From contig JAJGQC010000602.1 in assembly GCA_021014325.1 (NCBI GenBank), forward strand, positions 406,270-470,269: a stretch of DNA of 64,000 nt. Direction: 5' to 3'. Both the position numbers and the translations under genes were made by a program. Origin of the DNA: Plazaster borealis (taxonomy: Eukaryota; Echinodermata; Asteroidea; Forcipulatida; Labidiasteridae). The notes beneath the pieces were generated by a model. It did not search any database and was not told the DNA's origin. It saw only the letters and a program-made list of their open reading frames with translations. Numbering within the stretch: position 1 is the first letter of the stretch; each line of letters starts with the position of its first letter. Of the stretch, positions 35,166 to 47,349 are shown in pieces.

Positions 35166-36325
35166 ATATGATGGTAAAGTACTTAAGACAACTCAAATAA
35201 TCAGCCAACAGTTGAGGTTAGAGCAAATCAATAATAACACTATAATAACACTTTATTCACAATTTTATTTTCTTACAGATAAATCTTTTTATGAATTAGT
35301 TAAGACAAGTTTAAAACAATATTGGTATTGAAACACATTCATGAAGAGTCCACTCTTAAGAGATTTGCTTGTCAAAATTTAAATAATTGCCAACTTTGCT
35401 TAACGAGCAAAAGTAGTAGTTTTGAATGTTGACACTTCCTGACACTTTAAATGAAAAATTAAAGAGGAGAATAAATTGCTGTACTGCTTTACTTGACTCG
35501 CTGGTTATTCTTAGATCACTGTCTTCGTTGTCGACTTCAATTGATTTGCATGAATAATGAACTTTAAAAACTTTCTTAATTTTACATCTATAAGAAAATG
35601 TATTTTTCAAAGAGTTTGTTTCACGTCGTTCAGTCTTGCAAAATATTAGCTCCTAACTGTTTACTTAAATCAAAGTTAGGACAGTTGTCGGGCTGTTGAT
35701 AAGGTTACTTCATCTTGTCCAGAGGCTCAGTGTAGAAATAATCACATTTATTTTGTCCACGGTTATAATCATCTGCTTGTTTCCATCACATGTTGAATTA
35801 TCCAAGGCTGAACAGATTCTTTGTCTCAATGAGGATCAGAGAACTAGACCACTGCGTCAGGTTTTGTCTGCACTCCGCTAAACGTTTCTCTCAACCTGTA
35901 ATGAACAAAGATGAAAACTCATTAATCAATGTTTTAGCACCAACAGCAACTTAACCAGAGATAACAACTCCTTGTGTTTATGTGTTTTTTAGAAGTTCAC
36001 TTGTACAAAAAAAACACAATTTCATATCTTCTTACTTTGAACAATAACTATTCCCAAACCATCAAAATCCAACTGCATTTTGTTTGATTCTGTTTGACTG
36101 AGGGTTGCACCTTGGTAAATTGATTTTGCTTTACATGGGATCAGGCACACTACCACAATTGAATTAGAGTCCAAGAGTTTCTGCGTTGGTTCATGGATTT
36201 TTTTTTCATTATGGTGTTGGATTTTGGTACAGTGACGAAGGAGCCTGCAGATCACTCAATGTCAAAGAAATTCATGCTTATTGCTTATAGCTTCCCAAAA
36301 ACATTATGAGGTATCATAAACTTAC
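35166..36325. other. No clear gene; possible terminal exon near 35,894
   Basis: On the minus strand TTTGTTCATTACAG ends at 35,896 and could be an acceptor. In the phase left by the 36,326-36,407 exon it would add only a few codons (VERNV) before a stop. This is a weak suggestion. Confidence 0.2.
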
Positions 36326-36407
36326 CTTGGAGTACGTAAGCTGGACATGCTGAGTTGTAGTTGCTAACAATCGGCTTGTATGGGAAGTGCCAGCACAAGG
36401 TACCAAC
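36326..36407 (-). other. Repeated exon-like cassette, copy 1
   Basis: On the minus strand: acceptor ATTCCCCACAG, 82 bp, then donor CCAAG|GTAAGTTTATG. The second frame is open throughout (LVPCAGTSHTSRLLATTTQH then VQLTYSK). Copies 2-4 are at 38,179, 39,282 and 41,315, all minus strand, each with CAG|G and AAG|GTAAG borders. The length is 1 mod 3, as in copy 3. Confidence 0.55.
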
Positions 36408-37028
36408 CTGTGGGGAATTAAATGACAGATATTAGTAAAAATTTGATTTAAACAACTAAGTTTGCTCATCTGACAAATAGAGGAAGTTTAATAAAATTTT
36501 AAGAAATGTGGAACCCCCCCCCCACACACACAGTACAATGTGTCAGTACGAAAGCCCCCTGATTATGTGGTGTATGTGCAGTTGAGTAACCAGAAGGGGC
36601 CCAGAGCCTTGTTTGTTATTTATTAAAACACAAATATTTCATAAATTGGTTGTTTGGTTGGTACATGAAACTGCTCTTCCACAGCGATTAAAGGTAAGAT
36701 AAATATTTAGGTTAATTTTTAATTTTGGCCAATTAAAACTGTTGTTTACTATTTTTTGTAGATAATCTGATGTGGTATAAAAATAAATACATTGTTTGAG
36801 CGTCAAATAGAAAAAAATAGTTTCTAAAATATTAAAATTGCTGCATAAGAACAACTTATAACATGTAATTTTCATTCACAAAGATACAGATTTCAAATGT
36901 GTGGGGGGGAATGCACTTCTGTCTGAAGTACTGTCAAAAATGAGAAATAAATTTGAAGGCCACAAAAACTACCTTTGCTTATTTTGAATGTTGCATTTAA
37001 AATAAGCACTAATGAGCATCCACATCCC

Positions 37029-37430
37029 TTAAAGGCAGGGTATACTTTTGGTAATTGTCATACAAAGACCAATATCCTCACTTGGTGCATCCCAACATAT
37101 GCATAAAACAACGAACCTGTGAATATTTGGGCTAAATTGGTCATCGAAGTTGCAAGAAAATAATGAGAGAAAAAAACCCTTGTTGCTTAGAATTGTGTGC
37201 TTTAGATGCCTGAAAGGTTTCATTTTCAGATTCCAATTTGTTGAGCAAAATGATCTATTTCTCCAAAACTATACATAAATTTGCCAACGTCTATCAAAGT
37301 AAGCATAAAACAGTTTTCCATCAAAGTATCTGATGTAATTTCATTTAGAGTATAATCCCAAACAAAAATGTGAGATTTCATTGCTAACATTGCCAATGCA
37401 TTCAGAGAGAGTAAAAGCAAATGTTGACTG
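37029..37430. mobile_element. Diverged family-A MITE, right end unclear
   Basis: Starts TTAAAGGCAGGGTATACTTT and shares CCCAACATATGCATAAAACA and GGTCATCGAAGTTGCAAGA with the 9,926 family. The right terminal repeat is not recognisable. Confidence 0.6.
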
Positions 37431-37869
37431 AAGTCAAAGACAGTAAGCCCATCAATGTTTCATAATACTTGTCAATTCTAACATTTGCTGTACCTTTCTT
37501 AATGTATTCATTGAGCTCACCAGAATTAAGAATGTTTTGACACGATAACTAATGCTGGGCTTTGAATTTACCTTTTAGAGATAACTCCAAGGCATGCCTT
37601 GGAACTCTACTCAGTAGCCGGGTGATTCGACTGCAGCTAATGCACCATATGCTATGTAAGAACACAACAACAAATGGTTACTACTTGTGGTAATCAATAT
37701 TTCAAAGTCAAGTACAGACATCAAGTACAAGAAATATTTAGATTGTGAAAGCTCACTAGTAACAAAGTTCATTCTAGTACAGTCCTCCAGATAAATACTT
37801 CCATCTGAATTACTTTGAAGTTAAGAAGTTAATGTGATATTAGCCAACCCCCCAAAGAAAACAAAAGTT

Positions 37870-38160
37870 GGTTTGTCATTATCACCAACGACGTTCTCTC
37901 TCTTGATTCAAAGAAAGTTATGCCAACATTTCTCATGATCTACCTCATCTTGATTCATATAGAAGTTGGTTTTCATTATTATCAATAATGTTCTCTCTCC
38001 TGATTCAATAGTTGTTTTGATATACCTTATCTTGAATCATGCAGAAGTTGATTCGTCATTATTACCAATAATGTTCTTTCCTGATTCAAAGAGAGTTTTT
38101 GTTAACATTTATCATGATCTACCTTATTTTGATTCAAGGAGAGTAAGCATAAGATTATTT
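37870..38160. repeat. ~95-bp tandem units near cassette copy 2
   Basis: About three units carry CATTATTACCAATAATGTTC-like and TGATCTACCTTATTTTGATT-like segments. A further diverged unit is at 41,130-41,210 near copy 4, which indicates that cassette and flank were duplicated together. Confidence 0.75.
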
Positions 38161-38178
38161 CAAATCAATTTATCTTAC

Positions 38179-38279
38179 CTTATATATTATGCACAAGGTG
38201 CACCCTTGAGTTGTAGGTGTGAACAGTCTGCTTGGTGCACAGGATGATAATTTGTGAAGTGCCAGCATAAGGTACCACC
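38179..38279 (-). other. Repeated exon-like cassette, copy 2
   Basis: Borders CCTCAG|GG and AAG|GTAAGATAAATT are intact, but the 101-bp length (2 mod 3) and a stop near the end break the frame shared by copies 1 and 3. If transcribed it would be a non-coding or inactivated exon. Confidence 0.5.
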
Positions 38280-39281
38280 CTGAGGAGAAACAAATTATAC
38301 AGACATTAGTACAAGTCAGATTTAAACAACTGATTTTTGTCATCTGACATTGATGGTCACAAAAAAACTAATTTGAAAGCCCACAGATTGTGAAGTTCAG
38401 ACTATGGCAAACCACCAAAGATCATCCCTCTGAAGTACTGTCAAAATGGCAAAATTAAACTTAAAGACCACTGTCTTTGCTTATTTTGATTGCTGCAATC
38501 AAATTAAGCACCAACAAACATGCACAAAATCTCTCGCACTACACAGACTGTATTCTTGGCAGCTCAGATAAGGTCATTAATGCAGTTTGTACGGATTCCA
38601 TCAAATTGGTTTTGAATATTCTAGAGCTCCTGGTAAATGGAGTATTTTGATCAAGAGTGGTCTCCAAAGTAATTGTTTGGCAAAACAACCCATTCATTTT
38701 CCAATAAAAACATTTGTGGATGTTGATTTATTTATTGTTACGCATGTTTCATACATAATGCTCTTTTGATCATTATGGATGTGAAATTTCAATTAACGAC
38801 CTTATCGAAAGGGTTGAGGCTCATACAAGTACAATCTCCAATCCTGAATAAACTACCCCAATTAATTATCAAAACATAGATAGTCATGCTTATTATACCT
38901 TTCCCTTTACACAATGAGGCGGTGGTGGAGCGGGGGGTGGGGGGTGCAAGAGAAGGCACAAGGCCCAGATGACACAGTTGGTTGGGGGGGCTGCGCGCCA
39001 AAGTGACAATTGTTTGTACATGGAAGTTTGTGATCCTGTTAAACTACCCTAATTACTTGTTTTCATTTACAAACTACACTATTTACTTGTTTTCTTTTAC
39101 AAGGATTATATCCACCTTCAAATGTAAGCAGCCCCTCAGAATTGTGACTAATTATATCTAAGCATTGGTTGTTATAACATCTCAAAATAATGCTAAAGAT
39201 TTTCAAAGACAAAGTGAGTGAAGGGGCACCATCCTCTAACCTTGCCCCCAGGCTCCACTCACAGAGGTATCCTAAACTTAC

Positions 39282-39372
39282 CTTAGAGTATGTAAGATGG
39301 ACACCCTGAGTTGTAGGCGCAATCTGCTTGGTGCATGGAATATCCTGGAAAGTGCCAGCACAAAGTATGAGC
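39282..39372 (-). other. Repeated exon-like cassette, copy 3
   Basis: Acceptor CCACTCAG|G, 91 bp, donor CTAAG|GTAAGTTTAGG. The second frame is open through the exon and ends PCTKQIAPTTQGVHLTYSK at a codon boundary. A second frame is also open almost to the end, so coding is not certain. No family recognised. Confidence 0.55.
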
Positions 39373-39871
39373 CTGAGTGGAAGAAAATGATAGGCATCAA
39401 CGACACCGACTTGAGCCAGTGATTTTGCTCATCTAACATGTCAGGATGGTAACAATAACCCCACACCAGGACAAATAGATTGTCAATGTAAAACCTTACT
39501 GCAGGGATGAGATTGTAGTAACAAAAACCCTGAAAATTGGATAACAATTTCATCTTGGTGTGGAAATAAAACTCTCTGAATGTACAGATTAGAGGTTTAC
39601 AGACTCTCTAGATAATTTCAAATAGATATCTGAAGGTCTGGTAAGGTTGCAAGAAAGGCAAGTCTTTTCATCTCTGTGATGGCAAGTTTGCCTCTTTCAA
39701 GAAAATCTGAAGGTGCAGGGAGATCTCAGTGAACAATCCTGACAAATCACATGCTTGTTAATGATTGTTGGATTTGTAGTACAACCAAACCTAGAGAGAA
39801 AACTTCTGTTTTAATATTGTCACTTTTCAGGGCTGAGAGAATAAAGTTTGGAGAAAACAAAAAATACCTCA

Positions 39872-40996
39872 CACTCATATCCATAGTGGAGTCGAATGAC
39901 TCTTTACGCAGAGTAAACTACACGTTACTCTCATTAAGGGTCAATTTGACTACAATCAGAGTCATTTTGACTCCGGCCCGGAGTCGTATTGGCGGGCCTT
40001 GCAAAGTTTGTGAAAATTTCCCAGAAATTTCGCGCGTGCAGCAGCCGCAGTGGTCTGGTCACTAACTCTATTGCCTAGTCTAACAATGAGAACCGGCTGC
40101 GGTATCCAGGTTACGTTCGTTGCTATGTTGGTTGCCATCTTGGATTTCCGATGACATGTCATTGCGTAGCCTGTGGCTCATCATGCCAAGAGTAAGACTG
40201 TTTGTTCTTCGGTGGAGTCAAATTGTACCTGTTGTAAGTTTTGAAATATAACACATGTAACGTTATGTGGTGTTTGGCGTTGTGTATATGTATTTGTAGA
40301 ACTTCTGTAGGCCCAGCGTTACTTAGAAGTGGTGGGAGATAAACAAAATATCCTGGGTGGGTAGCTAGCAAGCTGGCCATCTGGCGCGGATCAGGCCCAG
40401 GCATTCATCCATTGGCATGTGGCAATGTAGTTGTACCGGTAGTAGTAGTCTATAGTAGTAGTAGCATATTAGTAGTAGTAGTAAGTAGTAGTAACAGCTA
40501 ACTTAGCTGTGGCAATGCCAAAGCATGAATGCCTGGGCCTGATCCGCGCCAGCATGGCCAGCTAGCTACCGACCCAGGATATTTTGTTTGTCTCCCACCA
40601 TTCCTATTGTAACGCTTGGCCTACAGTACAACTACAAGTACAAGTACATAATGTTCTATACACAACGCCTAAACACCACATAACTTTACATGTTTTATAC
40701 TTTAATTCTTACAAACAAGTACATTTTGACTCCGCCGACGAACAAACAGGCTGATTTGACTCCACTAGAATCGACTCCACTAGAAAAGTCGCCATGACTC
40801 GTGAACAGAGTCATTTGACCCCTAAAAGGAGTCGGTGAAGAGAGTAACCATGACTCTTCAAGAGTCGTTATGACTCTTCCAAAGGAAGGCATTTGACTCT
40901 GAAGAGAGTCAGTTGAACCTTAAAATGGAGTCATTCTAGACATAGTTGCTGGACTCCATTTGAAGGGTCGCCTTGACTCTGTTTTGGATATGAGTG
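39872..40996. mobile_element. Fold-back DNA element with GAGTC-rich subterminal repeats
   Basis: The ends CACTCATATCCA and TGGATATGAGTG are inverted. Both subterminal regions are packed with GAGTC/GACTC motifs (for example AGAGTCATTTTGACTCC). Long inverted arms lie at about 40,180-40,425 and 40,515-40,770 around a GTAGTA-rich loop. There is no transposase, and no clear target duplication. Confidence 0.8.
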
Positions 40997-41314
40997 CAGC
41001 TTGTTTCCAGTGGTAAACTAGCGGAATGGAATGTCAATTCCAGCGTATGTTGTTTACCCCAATCTTAATTCAGAGTGTGAAGCAAACATGCAAAAATTGG
41101 TTCGCAATTTTTTACCAAGATAATTTTTGTCAACATTTCTTATGTTCTGCCTTATTGTGATTCAAAAGAGAGTAAGCATATAAAAACAACTTTCAATCAA
41201 CCTATTTTTTATTTTTTTTGAAAATGCCTCACCATTTAATTATTATCATACAATATAATTCAACATAAATTCAACATGGTTTCCCTACATCATACTGGGT
41301 TATCATAAACTTAC

Positions 41315-41412
41315 CTTAGAGTATGTAAGATGGACACACTGAGTTGTTGCCGCTAACAATGTACTTGGTGCATGGGATGATATCTTGGGAAGTGACAGAA
41401 TAAGGTATGAAC
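41315..41412 (-). other. Repeated exon-like cassette, copy 4
   Basis: Acceptor TTCCACTCAG|G and donor CTAAG|GTAAGTTTATG are both strong. The frame reads IPYSVTSQDIIPCTKY and then stops at the end because the length is 2 mod 3 (98 bp). Splice sites are better conserved than the frame. Confidence 0.5.
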
Positions 41413-41765
41413 CTGAGTGGAATAAAATGATGAACACATTAGTATAATACAAGTTTTAATTTAACCACTGACTTTGCTCATTTGACATGGGAATGCTTAC
41501 ACTATAAACAAACATCAAAACATTCAATTTGGAACCCCCATCCACTACACTATAAAACAAATTTAATAGCTAAATAGGGGGAGGGTGGGGGAGCAGAACC
41601 TTTTTCCCCCAAATGAGGTCGAACAAATGCTCAAATATATGGTTCAATACATAAAAAGTACCCAAAATTATGCCTTCAATAGAGTGGAGATTTTTGATTT
41701 TATTCATTTTGCCTTTTCAATACATCCCATTTGATCTTTTGCACCGTAAAGAAAATGCCTACAGT

Positions 41766-42322
41766 CAGAGTTGTAGGACTCGAGTCCAGGACTCGGACTC
41801 GAGTCCGTCTTGAGTCAAAATTTAGGTGACTCAGACTTGACTTGAGTCACGTTGGCAAAAGACTCGGACTCGGCTATCAGGACTCGGACTTGACCCCGGG
41901 GGACTCGCGAGTCACATATTTTCACCAACAATACCTTTTTTGTTGAAATATTAAAAACAATTCCGATGATCCAATTGTCATGGTATATGTACACAGAGGA
42001 ATAGTAGCATTTAGCGCACGAAATAAGTCCACTGTCGTATGGTGTTGTAAGTAATAGTGTTCGTGATTATAGTGTGTAGATATTGCCATGTACAGAGCAT
42101 GTATGTTCAGTACGCATAACACTCGGACATAATTCTGCAAAAGCATTATTGTGCACGACACCAATATTAATGCTGGTATTCTGTCAGCATTAACACCATA
42201 GCCAATACTTGATGCATATTACCAGGGAAATGGGAAATTGTCTCCCGAATCCAAATTGACGGCTTTGGCCAAGTGACTTGAGACTCGGACTGGATTTGAA
42301 TCAGGTGACTTGAATACAACTC
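41766..42322. mobile_element. DNA element with GACTCGAGTC-rich ends
   Basis: The left end CAGAGTTGTAGGACTCGAGT and right end ACTTGAATACAACTCT are inverted termini with many GGACTCGGACT motifs. The CAG start suggests hAT, but no 8-bp duplication was found. A truncated copy of the left end is at 61,424-61,495. Confidence 0.65.
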
Positions 42323-44028
42323 TTAATAATTATAGCACAGATCTAGTATACAGCAGTACAGAATACCCTCCTTTGACAAGCCTTTTTTAACCATGATAAA
42401 GCCAAAACTGAGTGCATGCCAGAATCCTACAATTATTGAGTAATTAAATTGATGTAATAATCTGCATTGAGATAAAGAACAAATTCATTTGGGGGGGTGG
42501 GAATGGGGGGATGGGCAAGGGATTTGAGCCGCCCCCCATGCCACATGGTTTAACCATGCATTGATATTATTATCAGTATCAGTAATTTATAGACGATGTG
42601 ACCTCTCATAATGAAAAGTTTTGGACATTTGCTTGTCTGTGTGTGCGCGCGTACACACAATGCACGTAATAGCATTACCTTGCATTTGCAGTTGCGCCCT
42701 CAAATTGGTCATATCACTAAAATGAACGAGGCTGTAAATTTGGGGTGATCAGAATATTAAACAAAATATCCCTGCCTTTCTAGTGATACCATTTGTTTAC
42801 ATCATAACCGAGAAGATGATTCGACCATTTTAGTTTACAAAACTTGAGTCGTTCCCCAAAACCGCAGAAGTACCTATTCAAATGTGCACAACACGCAAAC
42901 AGCAACCTATTTTTTTACTGCATGGCCTCGCTCGCCGCTTTATAACCAAAGTAACAACTCAGTGTAGCCTTTGGGGTGACGTCATTCTCGAAGCCTGTGA
43001 AATCATCTTCACACTGATGCAACAGCTGTGTCTATTGGACAATATTTTCCAACGACCATCTTTAATTAAAAAACTTATACCCAACCACTGCCGCACATAC
43101 CATTCACATAACAATGTATAACATTATTTCACAGCGGGCGTGTGTGTGTGCGCGGGCGCGCCGTGTTGTGTGTACAGAGCTTTTGTTCTATTTTGTATAC
43201 TTAGTTTTCATTATGGTTTACATTCAAACCGCCCTCTGTTGACAAAACACTGCCCAAGTCATGTTTCCGCCAAGCAAGAAGATGCGTACTCATGGTAACA
43301 TTGCGTGTCCTTTATAGCTGGCTGTCAGTACACAAAGGTTTTGCCCGGCGACATGCGCGCGCATCATGTTATGGTTTTCAAATGATGTCAGAGGTCACAT
43401 CGTCTATACTCGTTTTTTCCCCCAAGTCTTGCGGAAAACAGGCATGCTACGCGGATGGGATTCGAACCCACGACCCCAGTGGGTTTGAATCCCATCCGTG
43501 AATATGCCTGGTTTTTTTTTTATGTGGGACTGTGGGACTTTTCTCTGTGGGAACTGAGTATGCAATGCCTATACGCACCGGTTTGTTTATGGTAAAACAA
43601 AACTATTTCAAGAGAATGAGTTCATATATTTTATAAACATAAGTTTATCATGTTTCTTTATGGACTTTAATCTTAGTTTAAAACTTTAATTTGACAATAT
43701 TGTTATTAATCACTGCACTACTGCAACCACGCACACACAAGCTGTTAATACTCAATATTGTCAATTAATGTGTGAAATTGTGAAACAATTTGATGTAACA
43801 TTTTTGGTCTTTTCACATAAACATTACTTTCTGTGTGGGTTTTTTGTCCTAAAACAACTGTTCGAGCTGTAGGGATACAGTTTCAGCCACGAGTATTTAA
43901 AGTCTGCCGCCGTGCCACACAGTGAACAGGGTGAAGCCTACTATGTTTGCTTCATTTTGACTGTTTTGAAATTTCATATTTACCGTAAGAACTCTTTTGA
44001 GGGATTCGATAAGAATTATTTAACTTAC
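42323..44028. other. No supportable gene
   Basis: Contains short GT/CG simple repeats near 42,640 and 43,140, and the hairpin above. No gene was recognised. Confidence 0.4.
43452..43498. repeat. 19-bp hairpin made of tRNA B-box-like arms
   Basis: CGGATGGGATTCGAACCCA and TGGGTTTGAATCCCATCCG pair with one mismatch around a 9-base loop. Each arm resembles the T-arm/B-box of a tRNA, so this may be two SINE ends joined head to head. Confidence 0.8.
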
Positions 44029-44160
44029 CTTGCTCACTTTGCAGTGGTTTCCTCAACCAAATTGGCCATAAAATGTGGATAAACTAAAGAGAAAGCGTGG
44101 AGGCAATATCGGCCATGTTGGCTCTGTGGGATGCATGATAGAAAGCTACACATTTGGTGC
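44029..44160 (-). other. Possible 5' non-coding exon on the minus strand
   Basis: A strong donor GAGCAAG|GTAAGTTAAATA lies at about 44,029 on the minus strand, preceded by exon-like sequence with several short ATG frames that all stop before the donor. Together with the four downstream cassettes this could be the start of one spliced, possibly non-coding, transcript. Inference only. Confidence 0.25.
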
Positions 44161-44169
44161 AGGCTAGAT

Positions 44170-44259
44170 CAAAGATCGTATAGCGCCGTAGTAGGCGCAA
44201 GATAGGGAACTCACGCACAAACGTGAAGTACGCAATGGGCGCGTTTGGCCGCCATTTTA
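44170..44259 (+). repeat. Left terminal inverted repeat of the P-like transposon
   Basis: About 90 bp from CAAAGATCGTATAGCGCC to GGCCGCCATTTTAG. The outer 22 bp are identical to the right end, and the inner part has indels and substitutions. Confidence 0.92.
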
Positions 44260-44916
44260 GTTAGCAGCGAGAGAGAGTTGATCGGTGATAAAAACCGCGC
44301 GCGGGAAAAAAAGTTTTTTAGTTGCACATAACTTAGCGTACAGTCGGGCCGGGCTTGTCGTATTTGTCGCTACACCCCCTGACAGCCTGAAATATGCCTG
44401 ATCGTGGAGTACATCATACATGTAAGTTTATGTTTTTATGGGGTGTAATAACACCAATTTTTTGTTTCATCAATCGGACAACTTTAAAATTTGAGACAAT
44501 ATTCATGATAGGCTATTCGTTTAAAAATTTAAGGACTTTAAAAAGGGTTTCCGGCTTTCCCCTGTCAACATGCTTGTTGTTGGGTACTTTTTTGTAAATT
44601 GTTGTAGAATGTAGGAGTAGGGGAGTGACACAAAACAGTGACAATGTCCATAGATTAACATTAAACTTACCTCGGTTTGAAGATAATGATGACCAAAGCT
44701 TCCCTTTAAAATATTACTTGCTGAGGTGCTTTAGTAGTTTTTGAGAAATGAGTAAAACAATGCCACGAAAATAATTTTCGTCTCACTGAGACGAAAATTA
44801 TTTTAGCATGTAAAATCGTATTTACATGTAATTAATACCAACAGCAACACTGGTAATTCGTTTTACATGCTAACACTGAGACGAAAATTATAGACGATTA
44901 TTTTTGTGACATTGGT

Positions 44917-45296
44917 TTAAAGGCATCGTAGGCCTACACGTTTGGTAATTGTCAAAGACCAGTGTTCTCACTTGGTGTATCCCAACATATGCATCAAATA
45001 ACAAGCCTGTAAAAAATTGGATTCAATTGGTCATCGAAGTTGCAAGAAAATGATGAAAGAAAAAACGCCCTTGTTGTACAAATTTGTGTGCTTTCAGTTA
45101 GGAATAAAAACTTCTTGCAAGAAGTTTTTATTATTTTAGTGAGAAATTACCTCTTTCTCAAAAACTACGTTACTTCAGAGGGAGTCGTTTCTCACAATGT
45201 TTTATACTATCAACAGCTCTCCGTTGCTCGTTACCAAGCAAGTTTTTATGCTGATAAATATTTTGAGTAAATACCAAACGTGTACGATGCCTTTAA
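44917..45296 (+). mobile_element. Family-A MITE nested in the P-like transposon
   Basis: Ends TTAAAGGCATCGTAGGCCTA and GTGTACGATGCCTTTAA, with the usual central palindrome. A small GGCCTA insertion sits in the left end. It is preceded by a hairpin around ATAATTTTCGTCTCA at about 44,770-44,805. Confidence 0.9.
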
Positions 45297-45706
45297 AGGG
45301 CAAAGTACACACGAAATAATGTTCAATAAAAGTGGTAAGATCGTCATTCACACAAAAACAATGAACAAGTACTAACACTAACATGACTAACTAACATCTG
45401 GTCCAATGTTATGGTATGAAGATGACCGTCCTTGAAATTGGTCTGGGCATCTGGGCCTCTTCTCGGTTCGTGTGCCAAATCATTCTAGATCTCTGTTACT
45501 ATGTTACTGTTGACGACTGTAACGTTATGTTCCTCTGTCTGTTTTATCTTATTCTATTTATTTGTATAATATTAATTAAGTAATGTCCTTGGATTTTGGA
45601 CCTTGCTTCTATGGAGTATTTTGAGCAATTTGCCATGATTGCTGTCAATCTTGTCAAAGTGTTGTGGTTTTAATTATAGAACATTTATTCATTGTTTTGT
45701 TCATAG

Positions 45707-45855
45707 ATCCTGATCTGTCAACAAAAACAAAACAAGGGAAGGCAACATGGCATCGACCTCATCATCATCAGCTCACTGTTCTGCAATAAATTGCTTTAAT
45801 CGTCAGAGCAAGCGACCGGATCTGTCATTCTTCAAGTTTCCTAGAACAAGGAGAG
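45707..45855 (+). pseudogene. THAP-domain exon 1 of the P-like transposase
   Basis: Acceptor TTTTGTTCATAG precedes 45,707. The ATG at 45,747 opens MASTSSSSAHCSAINCFNRQ and continues SFFKFPRTRR, ending at a GT at 45,856. CSAINC gives the first zinc pair (C-x4-C) of the C2CH THAP DNA-binding finger, and the FFKFP motif is typical. The exon ends in a phase that does not match the THAP frame of exon 2, so one more base change has occurred or another donor is used. Confidence 0.75.
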
Positions 45856-46594
45856 GTACATATTTGTTATTAAATATTAGGCAATTTGTTGTTTGAATTA
45901 TTTCCATTAAATGTGTAAAAAGTACTAGCCTATAGGGCCTATATTGCATCAATAATAGAAATTTATAAAAATATACTCCAATCATATCACCTAACTAAAG
46001 GCAACATTTAAATGTGGTAGTGTCCATTTGAATGTTGCCTTAAGCAATGAAAATCTCCACCTTGTAGAACTGATTTTGGAAAGCACACTGGCTGAAGTTG
46101 GTGGTTGGTAGACCAATTAAGATAATGGCCAGAATGCAATTTGGTACCAAGCGGTTGGGGGCATTACAATTAAAAACACACACTAAACATGGATGGATTG
46201 AACAGTCTTGATGAAAATACTGTGCCAGTTCATTGCTGTTTCTTCAACAAGTACACTGTATTCATCTGCAACTTTCACAGGTGACTTATGTTGTACCTTT
46301 TTAATAATTTTGATACCTTAAGGTTGACAAAAACCAAATCATTACCCTGGGTTAAACATGGTGACTGATGACTGGTGATGATGTTTGGAAATTAGCGGTG
46401 CTCTTGTTGAACATTACGCTTGTTGACTCTGACTTTATGTGACGAAAGCAAGCAGGAAGGAATTGGCAGCAAATGAGGTTGTGTTAAACTGAGTTGTTGG
46501 TAGATTTAAGAGGCTTCTCCGCATGTAATGTCAGCTTATTTGTTCAATTTTAACATACAGTATAATATTATCGCCTATATTTTGTTCTTTGCAG

Positions 46595-46823
46595 ATGTCA
46601 GAAGTGGGTCCAAACACCCGTCACTCTGATCTGCTTCAGAGAACTCCCTGTATGTATCATCAAACTGCCGCTTGTGTTCGAGCACTTTGAGATTCAGCAG
46701 TTTTCAAACAAACGGACGAAAAACAGACTGAACTGGAATGCAATTCCAACAATTTTCCAAGTTCCCAATCCTCCCAAATCTCTGTCCACCCTCGCAGGCT
46801 ACTTAAGAGAAAGAGTGAGGTAG
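46595..46823 (+). pseudogene. THAP-domain exon 2, with frame breaks
   Basis: Acceptor TTTGTTCTTTGCAG precedes 46,595. Recognisable pieces in successive frames are CQKWVQ, TRHSDLLQRTPCMYHQ, CRLCSS and HFEIQQF, then RLNWNAIPTIFQVPNPPKSL. These are the second zinc pair (C-x2-H, split by a missing base) and the conserved A(V/I)PTIF end of the THAP fold. Breaks lie near 46,613, 46,663 and 46,682, each consistent with one lost base. The last frame stops at 46,821-46,823. Confidence 0.72.
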
Positions 46824-47349
46824 TCTCAACACCAAAAGCTCCACAGCAGCAAGAAGTTATGAACAATATACAAACATCACATACATCGCTGGTTATCTCT
46901 GTCACAAGGTAATAACTGGACATGAAGTACTCTCTTCATGCCAGATCTGCAGAAAAGCTCTGCTGAAAGAGAATGCAGATTTAGACAACCCTGCGCTACT
47001 CTTCACACATCACAAAGCCTACGACACTTCCACATCTGACTTTGGATCGTTAATGGTCCCTTCAGAGCGTTTCCTAGCTTTCTGTACTGAATGTGAGAAG
47101 TTGTTTCGCACTGAATTTGATGACATCAAGATGACAAGGAGCAACATCTCCCACCTGCTCAATCGAGCCATGTGTGATCTACCTTTGTACAAGGTGATGC
47201 AGTTATGCAGTGAGAGAATAAAATCCAAAATTGTAGCTGTGTTTGTGAACGTCAGAATGCATTATGCACTTAAGTTTAAAAACAGAGAAGTACATAATGT
47301 CACCCTCAAAAGGAAATGTAGGAAAGTTGACAAAGTTGCACATAAATGA
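46824..47349 (+). pseudogene. C-terminal part of P/THAP9-like transposase
   Basis: An open frame without its own start reads YIAGYLCHKVITGHEVLSSC, then CQICRKALL, LMVPSERFLAFCTECEKLF, MTRSNISHLLNRAMCDLPLY and ends KVDKVAHK. This Cys-rich tail resembles the C-terminal region of THAP9/P transposases. It follows the THAP segment directly, with no DDE catalytic domain between, so a large internal deletion has fused the two ends. The hypothetical product would have DNA-binding but no catalytic function. Confidence 0.68.

Noticed and set aside
44394..44597. 67-residue plus-strand frame near the left end of the P-like transposon
   Set aside because: It runs through a GTAAGT donor-like site and has no THAP or transposase features; at most it marks a non-coding first exon.
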